Source of the DNA: CAYQZD01 sp964421875 | GTDB lineage: Bacteria > Electryoneota > Tariuqbacteria > Tariuqbacterales > Tariuqbacteraceae | Length of the DNA stretch: 7,012 bases | Direction of reading: 5' to 3' | Assembly (NCBI GenBank): GCA_964421875.1 | Contig: CAYQZD010000161.1 | Location: 1-7,012 of the forward strand | Notes under the pieces: generated by a model | Told to the model about the DNA's origin: nothing | The model's input: only the letters and a program-made list of their open reading frames with translations | Database searches by the model: none | Part shown: in pieces, positions 1 to 5,626 of the stretch | How positions within the stretch are numbered: position 1 is the stretch's first letter | Layout: each line of letters opens with the position of its first letter | Translations under genes and position numbers: made by a program

Positions 1-79
1 TGCCCTGAATCCTCAATCGTGATTGTCATTACCCATACAATTCAGCGAAGAGCCTAAAAATATTTGTCCTATGTTTTGC

Positions 80-103
80 AGGGGTTCAATACATTGAACC
101 CCT
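80..103. repeat. Perfect stem-loop upstream of the first gene
   Basis: AGGGGTTCAAT (80-90) and its exact complement ATTGAACCCCT (93-103) flank two bases. TTGTC (64-68) and GACAA (106-110) could extend the pairing. There is no T-run after it, so it is not a standard terminator for an upstream gene. It resembles the palindrome at 5561-5582 in both its outer AGGG/CCCT and its GTTCAA/TTGAAC core. Confidence 0.75.
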
Positions 104-196
104 AAGACAAGGCATTTATTCTCAGAATCGGTATATATCGCATCCATCTGCTACGACCTACCGGCGATAAAACATCAATATTTGCAACCACACACT

Positions 197-202
197 AGAA
201 GG
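197..202 (+). promoter_or_regulatory. Ribosome binding site of the first gene
   Basis: AGAAGG lies seven bases before the ATG at 210. It fixes this start, which also gives a canonical signal peptide. Confidence 0.7.
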
Positions 203-209
203 ATTCGCC

Positions 210-1865
210 ATGAGATTATCAATCATTCTACTCGCGCTTCTATTAACAGTCGCGCTTGTCCCGTGGAATGCTTCAGCCCAAACCGGCTGGACCGTGCAGA
301 TTTCCACCACCAGCTCCGACTTCACATCGGTTTCATTCCCCGCGCCGGACACCGCTTTCGTGGTAGGTTATAGCGGGGCTCTCTTGAGGACTTGCAACAG
401 CGGCCAGACCTGGGTGATGCAAACCTCGCCGGTTTCGCCGGACAACCTCTACGGCGTGTCGTTTTCTGACGGGATGAACGGCGTCGCTGCCGGAGTCAAC
501 GGCGACATTATCTACACTTCAAACGCCGGAATCCTGTGGAACACCGCCCAAACCGGCTGGATGATTTCATATTACGACGCCTGCCAGGCGTCACCGATGG
601 TAGGCTATACCGCCGGAGTGAACACTATTTTTCAACCCCTTGCCGCCCGCACCCGCAACGGCTGGCTGAATTTCGACCACACCGCTTTCTATGTGATTCA
701 AGGCGGCGTCTCCAACGAAGGAAACATCCGAGGCCTCTGCTTCGTCAACGATTCCACCGGTTACGCCGCGGTAAGAGTCTGGAACGGACAGGGTGCTATC
801 GCCAAAACCACCGACTACGGCGCCACCTGGACTACTGTTTACTGGCATTCCAACGCTTTCAACAGCGTCGATTTCCCCACTCCCAACATCGGTTACGCCG
901 TCGGTTTCCAGGGGGCGATAGTCAAAACTGAAAACGCCGGAGCAACCTGGACAGCTCAGACCAGCGGAGTGAATATTATCCTGAACGATGTCTCTTTCCC
1001 CGAACCCGGCATTGGCTTTGCTGTGGGAGAAGGCGGCGTCATACTCCGCACCGCCAACGGCGGAACCAACTGGGAAGTCCTCCCCAGCCCGGTCTTGGCG
1101 AATTTGAACAGCGTGGATTTCAGGACTCGGAATATAGGTTTTGTAGTGGGAGTCGGCGGAACTATCCTCTACACTGCCAGTGGCGGCGCTCCGGCTGGAA
1201 TCAGCCTGGAATTAATCCCGGTCAACCCGCCGATTGTGGTGCCTCAGGGGGGAGGCTGGATTAGCTTTATCGCGCGGGTGGCTAACAACGCCGGCTATAT
1301 GATTGAGTTCGACGCCTGGACTCACGCCACGCTCCCCAGCGGCGCGCAATTCGGGCCGTTAATGGTTAGAACCAATATACGGTTAGCCGAAAACACCACC
1401 ATAGAAAGAACACTGCGTCAATATGTTCCCGCGAACGCTCCCGCCGGGAATTATTGGCTTAACGGATACTTGGGTGATTACCCTACTCGCGAAGTCTGGG
1501 CTTGCGACAGCGTCCCCTTCACCAAATCCGCCGCCGATTATTCCGGCTCTTCGCAGTGGCTGGCTTCGGGATGGGAAGATGATGAGCCTTCAATTCTCAA
1601 TGCACAATCCATCGTTCTTAATTCCTCCCCCAATCCCTTCAACGCTTCAACCGTTATCAGCTACAAGCTGCAAGCTGCAAGTAATATAAAACTCTCAATC
1701 TACGACATCGCCGGGCGGGAAGTGGCGGTGTTAGCCGATGGTTATCAGCCTTCAGGACAGTATCAGGTTTCTTTCACCGGGGCGGATTTAGCCAGCGGGA
1801 TGTATTTGGCGCGCATGAAGATAAACGGAGCGGCGCAGACTATGAAATTACTGCTTGTGAAATAA
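210..1865 (+). CDS. Secreted YCF48-like/Asp-box seven-unit beta-propeller protein with T9SS type A C-terminal sorting domain
   Basis: The product is 551 residues. Residues 1-23 form a signal peptide (basic start, Leu/Ile/Val core, cleavage predicted after Ala-Ser-Ala23). Residues 24-329 hold seven propeller units beginning near 38, 80, 118, 173, 217, 258 and 299, typically opening LNSVDF-like and ending in an Asp-box: TCNSGQTW (61-68), TSNAGILW (103-110), TTDYGATW (200-207), TENAGATW (240-247), TANGGTNW (281-288). Unit 3 is degenerate and unit 7 lacks its Trp. This is the YCF48/Hcf136-BNR fold. Such propellers act as binding or scaffold surfaces, and no catalytic residues are evident, so function is unknown. 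Residues 331-459 are the middle module shared with the next two genes. Residues 461-551 are the sorting domain (NPFN at 475-478, YDIAGREV, final Lys). The start is supported by AGAAGG seven bases upstream. Predicted location is cell surface or extracellular; export by T9SS is inferred from the tail. Confidence 0.95.
   Translation: MRLSIILLALLLTVALVPWNASAQTGWTVQISTTSSDFTSVSFPAPDTAFVVGYSGALLRTCNSGQTWVMQTSPVSPDNLYGVSFSDGMNGVAAGVNGDIIYTSNAGILWNTAQTGWMISYYDACQASPMVGYTAGVNTIFQPLAARTRNGWLNFDHTAFYVIQGGVSNEGNIRGLCFVNDSTGYAAVRVWNGQGAIAKTTDYGATWTTVYWHSNAFNSVDFPTPNIGYAVGFQGAIVKTENAGATWTAQTSGVNIILNDVSFPEPGIGFAVGEGGVILRTANGGTNWEVLPSPVLANLNSVDFRTRNIGFVVGVGGTILYTASGGAPAGISLELIPVNPPIVVPQGGGWISFIARVANNAGYMIEFDAWTHATLPSGAQFGPLMVRTNIRLAENTTIERTLRQYVPANAPAGNYWLNGYLGDYPTREVWACDSVPFTKSAADYSGSSQWLASGWEDDEPSILNAQSIVLNSSPNPFNASTVISYKLQAASNIKLSIYDIAGREVAVLADGYQPSGQYQVSFTGADLASGMYLARMKINGAAQTMKLLLVK
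1664..1681 (+). repeat. Heptamer repeat inside the sorting domain of the first gene
   Basis: CAAGCTG occurs twice in tandem (1664-1670, 1671-1677), followed by a partial CAAG. It encodes part of SYKLQAAS at the start of the sorting domain. The matching segment of the second gene, near 3795-3815, carries a decayed version with the same residues. Confidence 0.7.
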
Positions 1866-1921
1866 TGGAGATAGTATGCATTCACCCGCCGGAGCGGGGG
1901 AACGATACAGTGTATTGTCTA

Positions 1922-1949
1922 TGTCGCAGAGTGCGGAGACTCTGCGACA
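1922..1949. repeat. Strong hairpin after the first gene
   Basis: TGTCGCAGAGT (1922-1932) and ACTCTGCGACA (1939-1949) are exact complements with a six-base loop, GCGGAG. It begins 57 bases after the first gene's stop. With no T-run on either side it is better read as a dispersed palindromic repeat or a transcript-stabilising 3' structure than as an intrinsic terminator. Confidence 0.8.
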
Positions 1950-2055
1950 CTGAGATAGAATATCGAATACTCATGATAGTAACACTTTACTGATGTGAAG
2001 TTGAACAAATTTTCACAAATCTATATTCTTATAAATTATAATTATACCTTTCTGA

Positions 2056-2081
2056 AATTCGTTTAATTCGTTTAATTCGTT
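2056..2081. repeat. Three-copy nonamer tandem repeat
   Basis: AATTCGTTT starts at 2056, 2065 and 2074 (the last copy ends AATTCGTTG). The array is non-coding and lies inside the AT-rich segment bounded by direct repeats. Confidence 0.8.
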
Positions 2082-2106
2082 GTGAATATAAGCTCCAAAT
2101 AAACAA

Positions 2107-2118
2107 ATACATATGTAT
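2107..2118. repeat. 12-bp perfect palindrome
   Basis: ATACATATGTAT is self-complementary and lies 95 bases before the second gene. It could be a regulator site or chance in AT-rich DNA. Confidence 0.4.
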
Positions 2119-2200
2119 CTTTAACTTCAAGAAGCTAAAGTCATACTCATGATAGACGCCGGCGCGGTTCAACATTGTTTTAATATAAGTTACATAAAAC

Positions 2201-2205
2201 AGGAG
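2201..2205 (+). promoter_or_regulatory. Ribosome binding site of the FG-GAP gene
   Basis: AGGAG lies seven bases before the ATG at 2213, a strong Shine-Dalgarno match at ideal spacing. Confidence 0.8.
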
Positions 2206-2212
2206 TGAAAAG

Positions 2213-3997
2213 ATGAGAAGAATTCTAATCGCAGTGTTGGCTTTGACTATGATAATTCCGGGGATTACATTAGCGCAAATCAACTGGACCGCGCACTGGG
2301 TGGCGACTTACTACAACGGAGCCTTCACGGTGCAGGGCATCGATATGGACCTGGACGGCGATTATGATGTCCTGGCTTGCGGCACCGTGGACAGCTCTAT
2401 TTGCTGGTGGCAGAACGACGGGCAGTTTATCTTCACGCAGCGCACCGTCGGCGAAAACATTCCGGTGCCGCGGGACGCTTATGGGCTGGACATCGACGGG
2501 GACAACGACATCGATGTGGTGGGAACCTCCTCCACCGGGGACTACCTCGCCTGGTACGAAAACAACGGCGCTATGGTCTTCACCGAACACCGGGTGCGCA
2601 GCGCCTGGGACGGAGCCTATGACAGTTACGCCCTCGACCTCGACCGCGACGGCGACATCGACCTGTTGGGAGCCGCCTACCGTGATGACGATGTCAGCTG
2701 GTTCGAAAACGACGGTAACCAAAACTTCACGGAGCGTTTAATCGAAGGCAACTTCGACGGGGCGCATTCGGTTTACGCATGCGACCTGGACAACGACGCC
2801 GATATCGATGTCATAAGCTGCTCCTGTAACGGGAACCAGGTGGCGGTCTGGGAAAATGACGGGAATCAAAACTTCACTCAGCGCATCATCTGTCCCTATC
2901 TCTATTACGGCTCTGAAGTGCACGCGGAAGACCTCGATTCCGACGGTGATATGGATGTGCTCTGCGCCGCCAGCCGCGGAGCCTTCATTATGTGGTGGCG
3001 CAACGACGGCTCAATGACATTCGTACAGGATACGGTCTGCTCCGGATTTACCGGCTCCTGGGATGTGCAGTGCGGCGACATCGACCTGGACGGGGATATC
3101 GATGTGCTGGGTGCAGCCTGGGACTGCAACCAGATTGCCTGGTTCGAGAACGATGGCAACCAGAATTTCACCCTCAGATTGATTTCGGCGGCGATGGACA
3201 ACGCCCGAGGCGTCTGGCCGGTGGATATTGACCAGGACGGCGACCTCGATGTCCTGGGCACCGCCCAATTCAGCGACCAGATTAAACTGTGGGAGAGCGA
3301 CCTCGATCCGGTGTCCGGCTTGCTATTGACTCTAGCCCCGCAAAATCCTCCTATCGTTGTGCCCTCAGGTGGCGGCAGTTTCGTCTTCGACGCCTCTGTC
3401 GAAAACGGCAGCGCCGATCCAATCACCTTCGACGCCTGGTCCGAAGTTATCCTCCCCGACGGCAGAGTATACGGCCCCCTGATTTTGCGCAACGGAAACG
3501 TTATCCCCGCCGGAGCCACCATCCTGCGGCAGATAACGCAGAATGTGCCCCCCGCCGCTCCTCCTGGCAGCTATACTTATATCGGCAACGCAGGCAATTA
3601 TCCTGACAGCGTGCTCAGCACAGATTCATTCCCCTTCGTCAAACTCCCCAGCGACGGCGCGCCCCCCGCGCATAATCTCGGCTGGGCAGTCAGCGGCTGG
3701 GATGACGATGAAGAGGGATTCAGGATTCAGGATTCAGGATTCGGAATCCTTTCTGTTAATCCAAATCCTTTTAATTCCTCAACATCTATCAGCTACAAAC
3801 TGCAGGCTGCCAGTAGTGTAAAACTGGCAATCTACGACATCGCTGGGCGGGAAGTTGCGGTTCTCGCCCAGGGATTCTATCCCGCCGGGACGCATCAGGT
3901 GATGTGGGATGGGACGGCGATAGCCAGCGGTGTGTATTTCGCGCGACTGACAGCGGGATATATTACGCGGACTCAGAAGTTGACATTAATCAAGTGA
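2213..3997 (+). CDS. Secreted FG-GAP/VCBS calcium-binding seven-bladed beta-propeller protein with T9SS type A sorting domain
   Basis: The product is 594 residues. A signal peptide ends near Ala21 (ITLA|Q). Seven Asp-rich loops of the form DxDxDGDxD start at residues 44, 93, 142, 191, 240, 289 and 338, an exact 49-residue spacing. Loop 2 is DIDGDNDID, and loop 4 has Ala for Gly. Each loop is followed about 21-22 residues later by Trp, then in units 1-6 by a QNDG/ENDG-type turn and in units 3, 4 and 6 by NQNFT. This is the integrin-alpha-like FG-GAP/VCBS family, in which the Asp loops bind calcium on a seven-bladed propeller. Residues 368-498 are the shared middle module ending in APPAHNLGWAVSGW. 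A linker at 502-513 is encoded by a heptamer repeat. Residues 514-594 are the sorting domain (NPNPFN at 516-521, YDIAGREV, final IK). AGGAG at 2201-2205 supports the start. The probable role is an extracellular adhesion or ligand-binding protein; the ligand is unknown. Confidence 0.95.
   Translation: MRRILIAVLALTMIIPGITLAQINWTAHWVATYYNGAFTVQGIDMDLDGDYDVLACGTVDSSICWWQNDGQFIFTQRTVGENIPVPRDAYGLDIDGDNDIDVVGTSSTGDYLAWYENNGAMVFTEHRVRSAWDGAYDSYALDLDRDGDIDLLGAAYRDDDVSWFENDGNQNFTERLIEGNFDGAHSVYACDLDNDADIDVISCSCNGNQVAVWENDGNQNFTQRIICPYLYYGSEVHAEDLDSDGDMDVLCAASRGAFIMWWRNDGSMTFVQDTVCSGFTGSWDVQCGDIDLDGDIDVLGAAWDCNQIAWFENDGNQNFTLRLISAAMDNARGVWPVDIDQDGDLDVLGTAQFSDQIKLWESDLDPVSGLLLTLAPQNPPIVVPSGGGSFVFDASVENGSADPITFDAWSEVILPDGRVYGPLILRNGNVIPAGATILRQITQNVPPAAPPGSYTYIGNAGNYPDSVLSTDSFPFVKLPSDGAPPAHNLGWAVSGWDDDEEGFRIQDSGFGILSVNPNPFNSSTSISYKLQAASSVKLAIYDIAGREVAVLAQGFYPAGTHQVMWDGTAIASGVYFARLTAGYITRTQKLTLIK
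3659..3702 (+). repeat. 44-bp segment nearly identical to 5161-5204
   Basis: The two segments encode the A-P-P-A-H-N-L-G-W-A-V-S-G-W stretch at the end of the middle module in the second and third genes. By eye they differ at one base, a silent change in an Ala codon, whereas flanking parts of the same module have diverged at many codons. Confidence 0.85.
3716..3743 (+). repeat. Heptamer tandem repeat inside the FG-GAP gene, before the sorting domain
   Basis: GGATTCA occurs three times, followed by GGATTCG, four units in all. It encodes residues 502-510 (GFRIQDSGF) and continues to G511-L513 in the linker between the middle module and the sorting domain. The last unit also forms an inverted repeat, GGATTC-G-GAATCC (3737-3749). 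Three heptamers equal seven codons, but one unit gained or lost shifts the frame. Confidence 0.85.
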
Positions 3998-4034
3998 TTG
4001 ATTAGTTTTGCGCTGAAATACGACTATAACTATG

Positions 4035-4052
4035 TAATAAGCCGCGTTATTA
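4035..4052. repeat. AT-rich inverted repeat upstream of the third gene
   Basis: TAATAA (4035-4040) and TTATTA (4047-4052) flank GCCGCG. It sits about 10 bases upstream of the candidate -35 box, so a regulator site is conceivable but unproven. Confidence 0.35.
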
Positions 4053-4062
4053 TGCAGCGTTG

Positions 4063-4090
4063 TTGACTCTCCTGCGGCTGACAGTATATT
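4063..4090 (+). promoter_or_regulatory. Candidate sigma70-like promoter for the third gene
   Basis: TTGACT (4063-4068) and TATATT (4085-4090) are separated by 16 bases, and each matches the sigma70 consensus at five of six positions. A transcript would start near 4097 and give a leader of about 23 bases before the ATG. This suggests the third gene can be transcribed on its own rather than only by read-through. FCB-group bacteria often use other promoter patterns, so this is a sequence match only. Confidence 0.4.
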
Positions 4091-4108
4091 AATAAGAATA
4101 AAATTATC

Positions 4109-4114
4109 GAGAGG
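4109..4114 (+). promoter_or_regulatory. Ribosome binding site of the third gene
   Basis: GAGAGG lies five bases before the ATG at 4120. Together with the signal peptide it supports this start. Confidence 0.7.
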
Positions 4115-4119
4115 AACAA

Positions 4120-5496
4120 ATGAAAACTATTATCCTAAGTCTTTCTTTATCAATCATGCTTTCCGCCTGTTTGATGGCGAAAGAGCTTCCAACTAATCTT
4201 ACGCAAGAAGAGCGCGCGGAGGCGGTAAATCTGCAGCCCGTCATCGACTTTTTCGAGATAATGGAAGAGAACACGGAGACTGCCGGCGGCGTCCAGTCCT
4301 CAGACGCCTCGACGGCAAGAGGCTTAGGCGCGGGGATTGATATTATAGTGGAGGAGATTTTTGGCGGTATGGGCGCCTCATTTATCGGAACAAATTCCGG
4401 GCGGGGGAACATCTTCCGGGTTGACAGCACCGTTAACCTGCTTGAACACCGCTTTTACTTTCTCAACTCCTCCGCTACCGGTCTTTCCTTCTTTGTTTAT
4501 GAAGGAGCTAACATGATGGGGACCTACACGCTTATCAATCATGTCGATACTACGGGGTATGTCGGCACCGGCTGGGCAAGCACCGGTCCCATCGAAGTGG
4601 TTCTGCAGACTGGCGGCTGGTATTACATCGGAGCCTCCTGGGGCGGAAATGCGGATTACTACAGGGGAAACAATCCCTGCCCGGAACCTGCTTCCTTCGG
4701 CTCCCTGGAAAGAGGTATCGCCAGTGCCTTTCCTCCATATCCGATACCGCAAACCGTTAACTATAATTATACGACAAATTATTCACCGCGTTATCAGACC
4801 ATCGTCACCGGAACAACTTCACCGCTGACGCTGACCCTGACTCTCCACAATCCCCCGATTCAAATCCCCGCCGGCGGCGGAGTAATCCATTTCGACGCCG
4901 CCATCAACAATAACTCTTCCGACCCAGTGACTTTCGACGCCTGGACTATGGTCATACTGCCCAACGGAGTGAGTTACGGACCTTTAATTCAGCGTAATAA
5001 CCTGTTCGCCGCTCCGGGAGCGACGTTGATGCGGATCGTGAGTCAGAATGTTCCAGGAATCGCGCCCTTCGGCAGTTACACCTATGTCGGCAACGTCGGT
5101 CTCTATCCTGACAGTATCCTGGATTCCGACAGTTTCCCCTTCGACAAATTGGCGGGAGACGCGCCCCCCGCGCATAATCTCGGCTGGGCCGTCAGCGGCT
5201 GGGACGAGGAGCCGATGAATATGCTGACTACTGAGCGGTTAATCGATTTGACCGCCAATCCGAACCCCTTCAATAACCGTTCGCTGGTCTCATTTACTCT
5301 TCAGCGGGAAGGTTATATCGAACTTTCGGTTTACGATGTGAACGGCAGAGAGATAGCTAATTTAGCGGAAGGTATGTACCCCGCCGGAACGCATCAAGTG
5401 CCCTGGGAAGCCTCGGGCATCTCTAGCGGAATCTACTTCGCGCGCCTGCAAAAGGGGAACATTACAAAAACTGAGAAGTTAATGTTAGTGAAATGA
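4120..5496 (+). CDS. Secreted beta-rich protein with shared middle module and T9SS type A sorting domain
   Basis: The product is 458 residues. The N-terminus is a signal peptide with two readings: type I cleavage after Ala20 (CLMA|KE), or a lipobox LSA|C with Cys17. Residues 21-70 are charged and probably helical or linker. Residues 85-230 form a beta-rich domain (GNIFRVD, HRFYFLN, LSFFVYEG, GGWYYIGASWGG) that looks like a beta-sandwich; I do not recognise a named family and see no catalytic motif. Residues 235-362 are the middle module also found in the two upstream genes (NPPIQIPAGGG, FDAWTMVILPNG, YGPLIQR, SFPFDK, HNLGWAVSGW). Residues 373-458 are the sorting domain (NPNPFN at 380-385, VYDVNGREI, YPAGTH, final LVK). 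The start has GAGAGG at 4109-4114, and a sigma70-like promoter candidate lies just upstream. The product is probably exported to the cell surface; function unknown. Confidence 0.94.
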   Translation: MKTIILSLSLSIMLSACLMAKELPTNLTQEERAEAVNLQPVIDFFEIMEENTETAGGVQSSDASTARGLGAGIDIIVEEIFGGMGASFIGTNSGRGNIFRVDSTVNLLEHRFYFLNSSATGLSFFVYEGANMMGTYTLINHVDTTGYVGTGWASTGPIEVVLQTGGWYYIGASWGGNADYYRGNNPCPEPASFGSLERGIASAFPPYPIPQTVNYNYTTNYSPRYQTIVTGTTSPLTLTLTLHNPPIQIPAGGGVIHFDAAINNNSSDPVTFDAWTMVILPNGVSYGPLIQRNNLFAAPGATLMRIVSQNVPGIAPFGSYTYVGNVGLYPDSILDSDSFPFDKLAGDAPPAHNLGWAVSGWDEEPMNMLTTERLIDLTANPNPFNNRSLVSFTLQREGYIELSVYDVNGREIANLAEGMYPAGTHQVPWEASGISSGIYFARLQKGNITKTEKLMLVK

Positions 5497-5542
5497 TACT
5501 GCCGTATATCGTTTTCACTGATAAGCTAAATCACATAGTCTC

Positions 5543-5572
5543 TTGACAATTCACTGAGGTAGGGCGTTCAAT
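5543..5572 (+). promoter_or_regulatory. Candidate promoter for the fourth gene, overlapping a palindrome
   Basis: A perfect TTGACA -35 box (5543-5548) is followed 18 bases later by TTCAAT (5567-5572), a weak four-of-six match to a -10 box. The -10 box falls inside the perfect palindrome at 5561-5582, so a protein bound there could block transcription. The weak -10 box makes this tentative. Confidence 0.25.
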
Positions 5573-5582
5573 TGAACGCCCT
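5561..5582. repeat. 22-bp perfect palindrome upstream of the fourth gene
   Basis: AGGGCGTTCAA (5561-5571) is followed directly by its exact complement TTGAACGCCCT (5572-5582), with no central loop. It lies 44 bases before the fourth ATG and overlaps the weak candidate -10 box. It could be an operator, a cruciform-forming dispersed repeat, or a hairpin at the end of the third gene's transcript. No T-tract follows. Confidence 0.85.
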
Positions 5583-5626
5583 TAGTTTCAATCCGCCCAT
5601 TGCTAACTCGATTTTAAATTAATATC

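Larger units (their letters stand above)
1967..2155. mobile_element. Possible MITE-like remnant bounded by 13-bp direct repeats
   Basis: ATACTCATGATAG occurs at 1967-1979 and again at 2143-2155. Just inside lie imperfect inverted repeats with matched spacing: ACTTTA-N7-GAAGTT (1984-2002) and AACTTC-N7-TAAAGT (2123-2141). The 163 bases between the direct repeats are strongly AT-rich and non-coding. This is the layout of a small non-autonomous element with a target-site duplication. The 13-base duplication is long and the ends are slightly asymmetric, so other origins are possible. Confidence 0.3.
1866..2212. other. 347-base gene-free region between the first and second genes
   Basis: No convincing gene is present. 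From left to right it holds a small hairpin (CCCGC 1885-1889 with GCGGG 1894-1898), a strong hairpin at 1922-1949, a segment bounded by 13-bp direct repeats (1967-2155) that is very AT-rich, a nonamer tandem repeat (2056-2081), a 12-bp palindrome ATACATATGTAT (2107-2118), and the ribosome binding site of the next gene. I see no well-spaced -35/-10 pair for the second gene. Confidence 0.8.

Noticed and set aside
1..209. Partial upstream gene or tRNA at the window start
   Set aside because: I see no cloverleaf or convincing coding frame; the only clear structure is the stem-loop at 80-103.
390..1180. Asp-boxes of gene 1 as evidence for a sialidase
   Set aside because: Asp-boxes are shared by many propellers. 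The Arg triad and RIP motif of sialidases are not visible, and the units fit YCF48-like repeats better.
1922..1949. Hairpin after gene 1 as a classic intrinsic terminator
   Set aside because: No T-run follows on either strand.
2029..2283. 84-codon minus-strand open frame across the gap before gene 2
   Set aside because: It covers the AT-rich repeat region and the start of gene 2, its sequence is low-complexity (repeat-encoded RIKRIKRI), and it matches no family I know.
2270..2722. 150-codon minus-strand open frame inside gene 2
   Set aside because: Its Val/Asp-rich pattern is the reverse complement of the DxDxDGDxD repeats, so it is a shadow.
2342..3250. 147-bp repeat unit as a nucleosome-length signal
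   Set aside because: The window is bacterial and the period equals 49 codons of a protein repeat, so the match is coincidental.
2905..3522. 205-codon minus-strand open frame inside gene 2
   Set aside because: It is antisense to a clear FG-GAP gene; long antisense frames arise from the repeated Asp/Gly codons. Its translation is Ser/Pro-rich without domain features.
3543..3821. Overlapping plus-strand frame of 92 codons in gene 2
   Set aside because: It is not a gene in its own right. It matters only as the frame entered if one heptamer unit were lost.
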